Assembly: GCA_963717455.1 (NCBI GenBank)
Contig: OY970336.1
Location: 4,588,001 to 4,652,000, forward strand
Direction of reading: 5' to 3'
Source: Bog-473 sp963717455
GTDB lineage: Bacteria; Actinomycetota; Acidimicrobiia; Acidimicrobiales; RAAP-2
Length of the DNA: 64,000 nt
This document shows, piece by piece, positions 52,275 to 60,448 of the stretch. The translations under genes were made by a program, and so were the position numbers. The notes under the pieces are model-generated. The model was not told the origin of the DNA. It saw only the letters and a list, made by a program, of their open reading frames with translations, and searched no databases. Position 1 is the first letter of the stretch. Each line of letters begins with the position of its first letter.

Positions 52275-52643
52275 TCACCCGCTCTGGAGCGGCCCGATCC
52301 AGCGCTCGCTGCCTGCTAGCCCGTCGGTATGGTCGTGCAACACCTTCTCGATTGCACCCGCGAGCGCGATGACGGCAACGCGACTGCGGGTCCGCGTCGA
52401 GGGCACCAAGATCAGGCCCCCATGCGTCCGTCCCTGCGCAAGCCGCTCGGCGGCGAGGGGCCGAAAGTCCTTGATGTTGTTGGTGACTACGGCGCGCCCT
52501 TCGCCCGTCGCCACCTCGAGGATGATCGAGTCGATACTTCCGACGAGATCGACGCGCTCGGCGACCGCGACGGCGTCATAGCCCGCCTCGCGCAACAACA
52601 CTGCAATCTGCGGTGAGAGCTGCTCGTCCAGAAGAGCCTTCAC
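52275..52643 (-). CDS. PIN-like toxin (DUF5615/Mut7-C type)
   Basis: A 122-residue protein beginning MKALLDEQLSPQIAVLLREA, with SIILEVATGEGRAVVTNNIKDF. Asp at position 6 and the later acidic/Asn residues match the PIN-like DUF5615 nuclease fold. The GTG start (52641-52643) overlaps the stop of the DUF433 gene by GTGA, the usual arrangement of such antitoxin-toxin pairs. It probably acts as an RNase toxin held in check by the upstream protein. Confidence 0.85.
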   Translation of the reverse strand: MKALLDEQLSPQIAVLLREAGYDAVAVAERVDLVGSIDSIILEVATGEGRAVVTNNIKDFRPLAAERLAQGRTHGGLILVPSTRTRSRVAVIALAGAIEKVLHDHTDGLAGSERWIGPLQSG

Positions 52644-53053
52644 ACACGAAGTGCTTGCTCACCTGCGGCGGCCACGGCGCGACCCCGCTCGTACTCGGAC
52701 TCATTGGTTTCGATCTCCATGTCGATCTCGTCGCGGTACTCGCCGTAGTAGGCCGCGGCGGCTTCCACCAGTCCGGCTGGGACCTGTAGGTACTGTGCTG
52801 CCAGTGGGATCGACCCGTCGTTGTCTCGGACGGTGGCGACGACCTCCCAAACATCGAGCCCGCGGCCGATCAGGCTGGCACGTCGCCCGCTGGGTCCATC
52901 GAGAAAATGAATCAGTGGATGCATGTCGTGCCGGAGCCCCTCCTCGACGTAACGCTGGGCCAGGGTTCGCTCCGGCAGATGGGCGTGGTGGGCCCGCTCG
53001 GAGAGTCGCTGTTTCGTGCCGGGTGCGAGCCGCAAGGTGTAGTGATCAGCCAT
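52640..53053 (-). CDS. DUF433-type antitoxin with N-terminal ribbon-helix-helix-like region
   Basis: A 137-residue protein. The N-terminus (MADHYTLRLAPGTKQRLSER) resembles a DNA-binding ribbon-helix-helix. The C-terminal half has the DUF433-type helical region (VWEVVATVRDNDGSIPLAAQ, VEAAAAYYGEY). Such proteins accompany PIN-like DUF5615 toxins. The start is ATG 53053, just after TATGCT, so the mRNA may be nearly leaderless. Three 10-bp tandem repeats lie directly upstream and are the probable autoregulatory site. Confidence 0.85.
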   Translation of the reverse strand: MADHYTLRLAPGTKQRLSERAHHAHLPERTLAQRYVEEGLRHDMHPLIHFLDGPSGRRASLIGRGLDVWEVVATVRDNDGSIPLAAQYLQVPAGLVEAAAAYYGEYRDEIDMEIETNESEYERGRAVAAAGEQALRV

Positions 53054-53067
53054 GTGACATAGCATAC

Positions 53068-53100
53068 CACGACGTGCCACGACGTGCCACGACGTGCCAC
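53068..53100. repeat. 10-bp tandem repeats upstream of the DUF433 antitoxin
   Basis: CACGACGTGC occurs three times head to tail, plus CAC of a fourth. The 10-base period places each on the same face of the helix, as suits cooperative binding by a ribbon-helix-helix repressor. They lie 15-47 bases upstream of the start codon, overlapping where the -35 box should be. Confidence 0.75.
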
Positions 53101-53511
53101 AGGATACAAGGATACGGCTACACGGCACTCACTCGCCGGGAGTCCAGGTCAGGGCGCCGTCGGGCACCCTGGGGGGTGGCCAGCGCCGGACGGCGAGACG
53201 ACGGTAAAGAGCGCGTGCCGGACAGGGGCTTCTTGTCGGGCACCGGCACAACGCCGGACTCCAAGCTGCGGGCCGGACACGACTGGCTCAGGCTCGGCCG
53301 CCGGCCGTGATCGACCGCCGAGGGTCCGAGCTGATCTCTTCGGGTCCGCCCGGAGTCCGGGATCGTGATGAACCGGTATCGACATGCCATCACCTGTTCG
53401 CTTGGCCACGTTTCAGCGACGCGGTCCCTTTGGGTGTCACACCGGAGTCATAGTCTCTGCGTATCTCCGGTACGGCATCCGGTCACCGCCCGGTTCCCCG
53501 AGGACCCAAAC
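53101..53511. other. Intergenic region between the toxin-antitoxin pair and the Wadjet operon
   Basis: About 410 bases with no convincing gene. The part next to jetA should hold its promoter; a GAGGA seven bases before the jetA ATG is the ribosome binding site. A frame from 53365 runs into jetA but its first 49 codons have no family support. Confidence 0.6.
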
Positions 53512-54954
53512 ATGAAGTATGACGAGATAGAGCAGCTTCGTACACACCATCCGGCTTGGGCACTCGTGCGGTCGAACAACGCGGCACTTGTTCTGACTTT
53601 CCTCGGTCGCGTCTTCGTAGACGACAACGCGGGAGACGTCGCCGCATCGGCATTGGCCAGTGAGCTTGACGAGGAGCTGTACGCATTGAACCAGCGTCTC
53701 GGTGAGGAGAGATTCCCAAAACCGGCGTCCGAGTATCTGGACGACTGGGCTTCACCGGACCGCGGGTGGTTACGGAAGTTCTACCCGCCTGGCTCCGACG
53801 AGGCCCGATTCGACCTGGTCCCTGCGGTCGAAAAGGCATTGCGATGGGTGGACGACCTGCGAACCAGGGAGTTCATCGGTACAGAGTCCCGCCTGAACAC
53901 CATTTTCGAGTTGCTGCGCCAGATGGTCTTTGGCGCGGAGAGCGATCCGGATCGCCGGTTGATCGAGCTGCGGCGTCGCCGGGCCGAGCTGGACGAGGAA
54001 ATCGCCCGAGCCGAGCGGGGTGAGGTGATGGTGCTGGACCCGGTGAGCCAGCGCGACCGCTACCAGCAGTTCTCTCGCACTGCCCGCGAGCTGCTGTCGG
54101 ATTTCCGCGAGGTGGAAGAGAACTTCCGGCGCCTCGACCGCAACCTACGCCAGCAGATCGCCGGCTGGAACGGATCCAAGGGCGCCCTCCTCGACGAGGC
54201 GCTGGGCAGCCGCAACAGCATCGCCGAATCCGACCAGGGCCAGAGCTTCCAGGCGTTCTACGACTTCTTGCTCTCCCACCAACGCCAGGCCGAGCTGACC
54301 GATCTGCTGGAGCGACTATGGGAGATCGATGAGATCATCGACCAGGACGATCGGCTGGCTCGTATCCATTTCGACTGGATCGACGCCAGCGAACGGACCC
54401 AGGCCACGGTCCGGCTGCTGTCCGAGCAGCTTCGCCGCTTTCTCGACGACCAGGTGTGGCTGGAGAACCGCCGGGTCTTCGATCTGCTGCGCAGCATTGA
54501 GGCCAAGGCCCTCAAGGTCCGAGACCTCAACAGCCCGGTGACCATGGAGATGGATGACACCAGTGTGTCGGTCGGGCTGCCGACCGAGCGGCCCATGTAT
54601 CGTCGCCCGACCGTTACCGCTATCCACAGCGCTCAGCTGCAGGAGGGTTCTGACGACTTCGACTCGTCGGCCCTGGTAAGCCAGATGTACATCGACCGCG
54701 ACGACCTGCTCCGTCGAGTCTGGGACACACTGGGGCCTCGGGACCAGGTCGGACTCCGGGAGGTTGTGGCCGGGGCCCCGCTCGAACAGGGACTGGCCGA
54801 GTTGGTGGGATACCTCTCGCTGATCGAGCCGGGGCTGGCGGTGGTCTTCGATGACCAGGAGCGGGAGCAGATCGCTTGGAGCGCCGAGGAGGTCGAGCGT
54901 GTCGCCGAGCTACCCAGGGTCAGCTTCAGCCGCGACGGGATGGAGACCTCGTGA
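53512..54954 (+). CDS. jetA: Wadjet protein JetA (DUF3375)
   Basis: A 480-residue DUF3375 protein, the kleisin-like subunit of the Wadjet condensin. It starts MKYDEIEQLRTHHPAWALVR, with family features LVLTFLGRVFVDDN and a long coiled-coil-rich middle (about 160-380, for example LRRRRAELDEEIARAERGEV). It bridges the JetC heads and binds JetB. The ATG at 53512 agrees with the family start. The downstream jetB overlaps by GTGA. Confidence 0.95.
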   Translation: MKYDEIEQLRTHHPAWALVRSNNAALVLTFLGRVFVDDNAGDVAASALASELDEELYALNQRLGEERFPKPASEYLDDWASPDRGWLRKFYPPGSDEARFDLVPAVEKALRWVDDLRTREFIGTESRLNTIFELLRQMVFGAESDPDRRLIELRRRRAELDEEIARAERGEVMVLDPVSQRDRYQQFSRTARELLSDFREVEENFRRLDRNLRQQIAGWNGSKGALLDEALGSRNSIAESDQGQSFQAFYDFLLSHQRQAELTDLLERLWEIDEIIDQDDRLARIHFDWIDASERTQATVRLLSEQLRRFLDDQVWLENRRVFDLLRSIEAKALKVRDLNSPVTMEMDDTSVSVGLPTERPMYRRPTVTAIHSAQLQEGSDDFDSSALVSQMYIDRDDLLRRVWDTLGPRDQVGLREVVAGAPLEQGLAELVGYLSLIEPGLAVVFDDQEREQIAWSAEEVERVAELPRVSFSRDGMETS

Positions 54955-55562
54955 TCGATGATGCACGCGTGACGGCCTCGCCGGGTCCGTCGGACCTGTC
55001 GGTGGTGGTCATCCACCTGATGAAGGGTCCCGTCTACCGCGACACCCATGAGAAGCCTTGGGCCCTCCTGCTCGATCTGCACAACCAGGTCAGTGACTAC
55101 GTGTCGGTGCTGGGCCTCCAAGTGGTGGTGGACGAGTCCGAGGGGTACGCCCACCTGCGCAGCTTCCCTGTCGACGACGGGATCGAATTGCCCCGGCTGG
55201 TCGCCCGGCGGCCCCTGTCCTTCCACACCAGTGTGCTCCTGGCTTTGCTGCGCAAGCGGCTGGCCGAGTTCGACGCCAGCAGTTCCGAGACCAGGCTGAT
55301 GCTGACCCGCGAGCAGATCGTGGAGATGCTGCGGCTGTACCTGCCACCGTCGACCAACGAGGTCCGCCAGGTGGACAGCATCGACGCCAATGTCAACCGG
55401 GTGGTGCAGATGGGCTTCCTGCGCCGGCCGCGCGGCCAGGAGGATCTCTTCGAGGTTCGCCGCATCCTCAAGGCGTACGTCGACGGGCAGTGGTTGGCGG
55501 ACTTCGATGCCCGCCTCGACGAGTACGTGGACGAGCTGGCCGTATCGGGGAGCGAAGGCTGA
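54951..55562 (+). CDS. jetB: Wadjet protein JetB (DUF4194)
   Basis: A 203-residue DUF4194 protein, the MukE/KITE-like winged-helix subunit. Visible parts include VVVIHLMKGPVYRDTHEKPW, LGLQVVVDESEGYAHLRSFP and FHTSVLLALLRKRLAEFDAS. The GTG start at 54951-54953 overlaps the jetA stop (GTGA) and its own stop overlaps the jetC start (TGATG). It works with JetA to bridge the JetC ATPase heads. Confidence 0.94.
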   Translation: MIDDARVTASPGPSDLSVVVIHLMKGPVYRDTHEKPWALLLDLHNQVSDYVSVLGLQVVVDESEGYAHLRSFPVDDGIELPRLVARRPLSFHTSVLLALLRKRLAEFDASSSETRLMLTREQIVEMLRLYLPPSTNEVRQVDSIDANVNRVVQMGFLRRPRGQEDLFEVRRILKAYVDGQWLADFDARLDEYVDELAVSGSEG

Positions 55563-58500
55563 TGACGTCGGCGCTGTTCAACCTCATGGATCTCGACGGC
55601 ATGGAGCCGGACCGCCTGCCCGGCTGTCGTCTGCGGCGGCTCGAGGTGTACAACTGGGGCACGTTCGACAAGAACGTTTGGACCTTCGACATCGGGAGCC
55701 GCAATGCTCTCCTGACCGGCGACATCGGATCCGGTAAATCCACCCTTGTCGATGCCATCACCACCCTGGTGCTACCCGCCCACAAGATCTCCTATAACCG
55801 GGCGGCCGGCGCAGAAACGCGTGAGCGGGACCTACGGTCCTACGTGGAAGGGCACTACAAGTCGGAGCGAAACGAGACCACCGGAGCGTCCCGCCCGGTG
55901 GGCCTGCGTGACACCCGCCATTTCTCCGTGATACTCGGCATATTCGCCAATGTCGACTATGGGACCACGGTCACCCTGGCCCAGGTGTTCCGGGCCCGGG
56001 AGGCCGGCCAGGGCCAGCCCGAACGGTTCTTCGTGGTCGCCGACAGCGCCCTGTCCATCAGCGCCAACTTCTCCGACTTCGGGACGGAGCTCACCGGGCT
56101 CAAGCGCCGGTTACGCGACATCGGGGCACGGACCTACGACACCTTCCCCGACTACGGCAAGGACTTCAGGCGTCGCCTCGGCATCGAGTCCGAACAGGCC
56201 ATGGAGCTGTTCCACCAGACGGTGTCGATGAAGGCAGTGGACAACCTCAACGACTTCGTCCGCACCCACATGCTCGAACCATTCGATACCAGGACCCATA
56301 TCGACTCTCTCGTGGAGCACTTCGAAAACCTCACCCAGGCGCATGAGGCCGTGGTGCGGGCCCGCAACCAGCTCGAACTCTTGGAGCCGATGATGGTCGC
56401 CCTCGACTCCCATGACGAGCTGAGCAACCGCCTCGCCGAAATCGGCCGCCAGCACGAGGCCCTGCCCTACTACTTCGCCGAGCGCACCCGCTCGCTGTGC
56501 GGCCGCCGGATCGAGGAGCTCACGGCGCGGCACGAGGAGATCGACACTGAACTGGCAGCGCAGAACTCCGTCCTGGCAGCGCTGCGCACCGATGAGACCA
56601 GCCTCAACATCCAGATTGCCGGCAACGGCGGCGACCGGTTGGCTGCCATCGGAGACGAGATCGAGCGACACCAACAGGAGAAACTCCGCCGTCAGGAGAG
56701 GCTCGAGCGCTTCAACCAATCGTTGGAGGGGGCGGGCCTCGACAGGATCGGCAACGGCGTTCAGTTCGCCGCCGCCAGGGAGCAGGGGGCGGTCCGCCGG
56801 ACCGAGATTGAGCGGGAGCAAGCGGAGGTCCAGAACCGTCTCACCGAGGAACGGTTCGACCTGCGCAAAGTCGATGAGGACGCCAAGGCGATCAACGCCG
56901 AACTGCGCAGCCTCCAATCCCGCCCCACGAATCTGCCCAGCAGCAGCCTGGAGCTGCGGGCCGGCCTGTGCGCCGACCTTGACATCGATCCCGACGAGAT
57001 CCCCTTCGCGGGTGAGTTGATCCAGGTCCGGGCGGAAGCCTCCGAATGGGAGGGCGCCGCCGAGCGGGTGCTGCACAGCTTTGCCCTCTCGCTGCTGGTT
57101 TCCAACCGGCACTACGAAGCGGTCGCCTCGTGGATCGACGAACGCCACCTCGGAGCTCGAGTCGTCTACTACCGGGTGCCTGCGGTGACGGCAGCGGCCA
57201 CCGCGGCGGACCGCCGGACGGGCCACCCGCTGCTCTCGGACATGCTCGAGATCAAGCCGGACTCGGGGCTGGGGACGTGGCTGTCAGGTGAGTTGGGCCG
57301 CCGGGCCAACCATGCCTGCGTCGACACCATCGCCGACTTCCGCGCCGCGGCCAAGGCGGTCACCCGGGCCGGGCAGATCAAGGACCGAGAACGCCACGAG
57401 AAGGACGACCGACGGCGGATCGACGACCGCAGGGAGTACGTCCTCGGCTGGAGCAACCAGCAGAAGACCGACGCCATGATCGAGCATGCCAGAGCGCTCC
57501 ACCATCGCCAGTCGGAGTTATCGGCGACGGTCGAAGAATTGACAAGGACCGGGTCGGCGGTAGCGGGGCGGCTGCAATCGCTCGCCCGCCTCGACGGCTA
57601 CACCGCCTGGGAAGACCTCGACTGGGAGTCGCTCGTCAACAAGATCGCCGATCTCAACTCGGAGAGAGAGCGGATCCTGGCCGCCTCCAACCAGCTGGCG
57701 GCCCTCACCGAGGAGTTGCAGCGGGTCAGGAAGCAGATCGGCGACTGCGACGCAACGCTGCAAGATCTGCAGAAGCAACAGGGCGGTGCCGAGTCGCAGC
57801 AGTTGGCGGCCGAGGCGGAGCTGGCCCGGGTCGACCACATTCTGTCCGACCCGCGGGCGGCCGAAATTGCCGCGGAGACGTTCGAGGCGATCAAAGTGCT
57901 GGTGGCGTCACAGCTCGGGCAGATGGCTACGGACACGGCGGCGATGACCGACGCTCATCAGGCCATTGGCTCGAACCTCCGCGATGAGCAGTCGAAGACG
58001 CTGTCGACCCAGAATCGGGTCGGGCAGCGGATCATTGCCCTGATGGGCGAGTTCCGGACGTCGTATCCGCAGGAAACCTCTGAGCTCGACGTCTCTGTCG
58101 AGGCCGGGTCTGAGTACCGCCAGCACCACCAGCGCGTGGCCGAGGACGACCTGCCCCGATTCGAGCAGGAGTTCAAGGACTACCTCAATCAGAACACCAT
58201 CAGGGACATCGCCGGCTTCTCCGCACAGCTCAACAAGCAGGAGATGCTCATTCGCGACCGGATTGAGACCATCAACGGCTCGCTGGTGGACATCGACTAC
58301 AACGACGGCAGATACATCCGCCTCGTTCCCGACCACACTCCAAACACCGATGTGCGGGAGTTTCGGACCGAGCTGCGGGCCTGTACCGATGACGTCGTCG
58401 GTGGAGGCCAGAGCGAGCAGTACTCGGAACAGAAATTCCTACAAGTCAAGCGCATCATCGACCGCTTCAAGGGCCGCGAAGGCATGTCCGACTTAGATCG

Positions 58501-58996
58501 GAACTGGACCCGCAGGGTCACTGATGTGCGGCAGTGGTTCGTGTTCTCCGCCTCCGAGCGCTGGCGCGACGACGACCGCGAGTACGAGCACTACACCGAC
58601 TCGGCCGGGAAGTCGGGAGGCCAGAAGGAGAAGTTGGCGTACACGATTCTGGCTGCGTCACTTGCATACCAGTTCAAGCTGGACTGGGGGGCAGAGCGCT
58701 CCAAGGCCTTCTGCTTCGTGGTCATAGACGAGGCGTTCAGCCGGGGTTCAGAAGTGTCGACCCGCTACGCACTCAGCCTCTTCACCCGACTCGGGCTGCA
58801 GCTGCTGATCGTGACCCCCCTGCAGAAGATCCACGTGATCGAACCACACGTAGCGGCGGTCGGTTTCGTCGACAATCCCAACGGAAACTATTCCCGGCTG
58901 CAATCCCTCACCATCGCCGAGTACCGTCGCCGCCGCCTCGACCGCGACGGTGGCGAGCCGGAAGCCGTGCCTGCGGCGCAAGGTCTGGGGGCGTGA
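55562..58996 (+). CDS. jetC: Wadjet SMC-like ATPase JetC
   Basis: A 1,144-residue SMC/SbcC-like ATPase. Walker A is GDIGSGKST (53-61), the signature is SGGQKEKLAYT (from about 1018), and Walker B is FCFVVIDEAFSRGSE with the DE pair near 1056. A long coiled coil with a hinge-like segment lies in between (about 300-900). In the Wadjet system JetC extrudes small circular DNA by ATP-driven loop formation until it is cut. The head, signature and Walker B are intact, so the motor should be active. Confidence 0.96.
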   Translation: MTSALFNLMDLDGMEPDRLPGCRLRRLEVYNWGTFDKNVWTFDIGSRNALLTGDIGSGKSTLVDAITTLVLPAHKISYNRAAGAETRERDLRSYVEGHYKSERNETTGASRPVGLRDTRHFSVILGIFANVDYGTTVTLAQVFRAREAGQGQPERFFVVADSALSISANFSDFGTELTGLKRRLRDIGARTYDTFPDYGKDFRRRLGIESEQAMELFHQTVSMKAVDNLNDFVRTHMLEPFDTRTHIDSLVEHFENLTQAHEAVVRARNQLELLEPMMVALDSHDELSNRLAEIGRQHEALPYYFAERTRSLCGRRIEELTARHEEIDTELAAQNSVLAALRTDETSLNIQIAGNGGDRLAAIGDEIERHQQEKLRRQERLERFNQSLEGAGLDRIGNGVQFAAAREQGAVRRTEIEREQAEVQNRLTEERFDLRKVDEDAKAINAELRSLQSRPTNLPSSSLELRAGLCADLDIDPDEIPFAGELIQVRAEASEWEGAAERVLHSFALSLLVSNRHYEAVASWIDERHLGARVVYYRVPAVTAAATAADRRTGHPLLSDMLEIKPDSGLGTWLSGELGRRANHACVDTIADFRAAAKAVTRAGQIKDRERHEKDDRRRIDDRREYVLGWSNQQKTDAMIEHARALHHRQSELSATVEELTRTGSAVAGRLQSLARLDGYTAWEDLDWESLVNKIADLNSERERILAASNQLAALTEELQRVRKQIGDCDATLQDLQKQQGGAESQQLAAEAELARVDHILSDPRAAEIAAETFEAIKVLVASQLGQMATDTAAMTDAHQAIGSNLRDEQSKTLSTQNRVGQRIIALMGEFRTSYPQETSELDVSVEAGSEYRQHHQRVAEDDLPRFEQEFKDYLNQNTIRDIAGFSAQLNKQEMLIRDRIETINGSLVDIDYNDGRYIRLVPDHTPNTDVREFRTELRACTDDVVGGGQSEQYSEQKFLQVKRIIDRFKGREGMSDLDRNWTRRVTDVRQWFVFSASERWRDDDREYEHYTDSAGKSGGQKEKLAYTILAASLAYQFKLDWGAERSKAFCFVVIDEAFSRGSEVSTRYALSLFTRLGLQLLIVTPLQKIHVIEPHVAAVGFVDNPNGNYSRLQSLTIAEYRRRRLDRDGGEPEAVPAAQGLGA

Positions 58997-60216
58997 GATC
59001 GTCGACTCGGACGTGGACCGGCGTCGACCAGTTGGTATCGACACTGCAGAAGCGGTGGGACACCGGCCGGTACCTGCGGGCCTACGCCGCGGGTGATAAG
59101 TGGGCGCCTATCACCCTCCCGGTTAAGGGTCCCAGCGCGGAGAACCTCTTGGACCACTTCGACGAGGCCCGGAGATGGACCGCTGACTTCGAGCGGGATG
59201 CAGGCTCCGGCGGCACAGGCTCAGAGCGATTTTCCGTCGAGTACCGGACGCTCCGAGGCCGCAACCTGGGCGTCAACCGGATACCGGCCCGGATACGGAT
59301 CGACTCCTTCGAGCAGCTCTGCGATCTGCTGGACCGGACGAGCGAGGTTCGGGCCCTCGACAGCCTCCTCGAACAGACCCGACGGTGCATCCCGTCGGCC
59401 TCGTCATGGGTCGCCGGTCATCCACTGGTTGCTCTGAGCTATCGGGACGTCTGGGACAAGGTGCTCACCACCGTGGTGTGGATCACGACCCGTGAGATCT
59501 ATGGGCTCTACCTGCGCCAGATAGACGTCCCGGGCGTGGACACGAAATTCGTGGAGGGACACCGGAAGCTCCTGGACGAGCTGCTGACCGCTGTCCTGCC
59601 ACCCGATCGCATCGATCACTCCTGGCCCCGAGCCGACTTCACTCGTCGTTTCGGTTTCCTCGCCAAACCCGGATACACCCGGTTCCGGCTACTCGGTCGG
59701 ACTCTGTTGGGTTTTCCATCCGGTGTCACCGAGCTGATGCTTCGGACCGATGAACTGGCCGAACTGGCGCCCGATGTCACCACCGCCTTCGTGGTGGAAA
59801 ACGAGGTGACCTATTTGGCGTTCCCTGAGGTGGCTGACTCCATCGTCGTTTTCGGTTCCGGATTCGCTTTGACCACACTCGGGGACTTGCCGTGGCTGCC
59901 GGACACGGAGATCGTCTACTGGGGGGACATCGATACACACGGCTTCGACATCCTCAACCGCCTTCGAGGTCGTTTCGAATCCGTCCGGTCGATGCTCATG
60001 GACGCCGACACGCTCCTCGCCCACGTCGAGCAGTGGGTCGTCGAACCCGCCCCGACCAGCCGGGCCCTTCCGCACCTCACCGCCGACGAGGCGTCGCTTT
60101 ACCGTGACCTCGTAGAGGGACTGCACGGACAGAGCATTCGCTTGGAGCAGGAGCGGGTGCGCTTCTCGTTGCTGCATCAGGCCCTTTCGCCGTGGCGGTC
60201 GAGGTCGCCTTCCTGA
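58993..60216 (+). CDS. jetD: Wadjet nuclease JetD (DUF3322/DUF2220, TOPRIM-like)
   Basis: A 407-residue protein. The N-terminal DUF3322 region precedes a C-terminal DUF2220 TOPRIM-like nuclease. Catalytic candidates are Glu in VVENEVTYLAF (about 269) and Asp-x-Asp in GDIDTHG (311-317). JetD cleaves plasmid DNA once the condensin has finished extruding it. The GTG start overlaps the jetC stop (GTGA). All acidic residues of the TOPRIM centre that can be judged by eye are present. Confidence 0.95.
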   Translation: MRSSTRTWTGVDQLVSTLQKRWDTGRYLRAYAAGDKWAPITLPVKGPSAENLLDHFDEARRWTADFERDAGSGGTGSERFSVEYRTLRGRNLGVNRIPARIRIDSFEQLCDLLDRTSEVRALDSLLEQTRRCIPSASSWVAGHPLVALSYRDVWDKVLTTVVWITTREIYGLYLRQIDVPGVDTKFVEGHRKLLDELLTAVLPPDRIDHSWPRADFTRRFGFLAKPGYTRFRLLGRTLLGFPSGVTELMLRTDELAELAPDVTTAFVVENEVTYLAFPEVADSIVVFGSGFALTTLGDLPWLPDTEIVYWGDIDTHGFDILNRLRGRFESVRSMLMDADTLLAHVEQWVVEPAPTSRALPHLTADEASLYRDLVEGLHGQSIRLEQERVRFSLLHQALSPWRSRSPS

Positions 60217-60448
60217 CAAAGCTTGTCGTCGGGTTGCCGTCGCCCGCATCGCTGCCGGCTCCTGCCGCCCGTCGCTTACGGGAGCGAATATTCCAGGGCA
60301 TGCCTAGCTTGTCGGCGGAACTGTAGAGATCCTCGATCGTGCCGAGGAACAGCCGTGCGCTCGAATCGTGCCGGCTCGGCAGGACGGTGAAGGTCGTTCC
60401 TCATGAGGAGCAGTTTCACGAGGAAGTGCCCCTGTTCTGATCGCCGGA
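60217..60448. other. Short intergenic region between convergent jetD and an unknown gene
   Basis: About 230 bases, no gene seen and no strong terminator recognised. Confidence 0.5.

Noticed and set aside
53068..53100. 10-bp repeats as a CRISPR or plasmid iteron
   Set aside because: Too short for CRISPR, no replication gene nearby, and placed exactly at a toxin-antitoxin promoter.
55562..58996. JetC read as a MukB, SbcC or chromosomal SMC protein
   Set aside because: The neighbours are DUF3375, DUF4194 and DUF2220 proteins in Wadjet order; there is no SbcD nuclease and no ScpA/ScpB.
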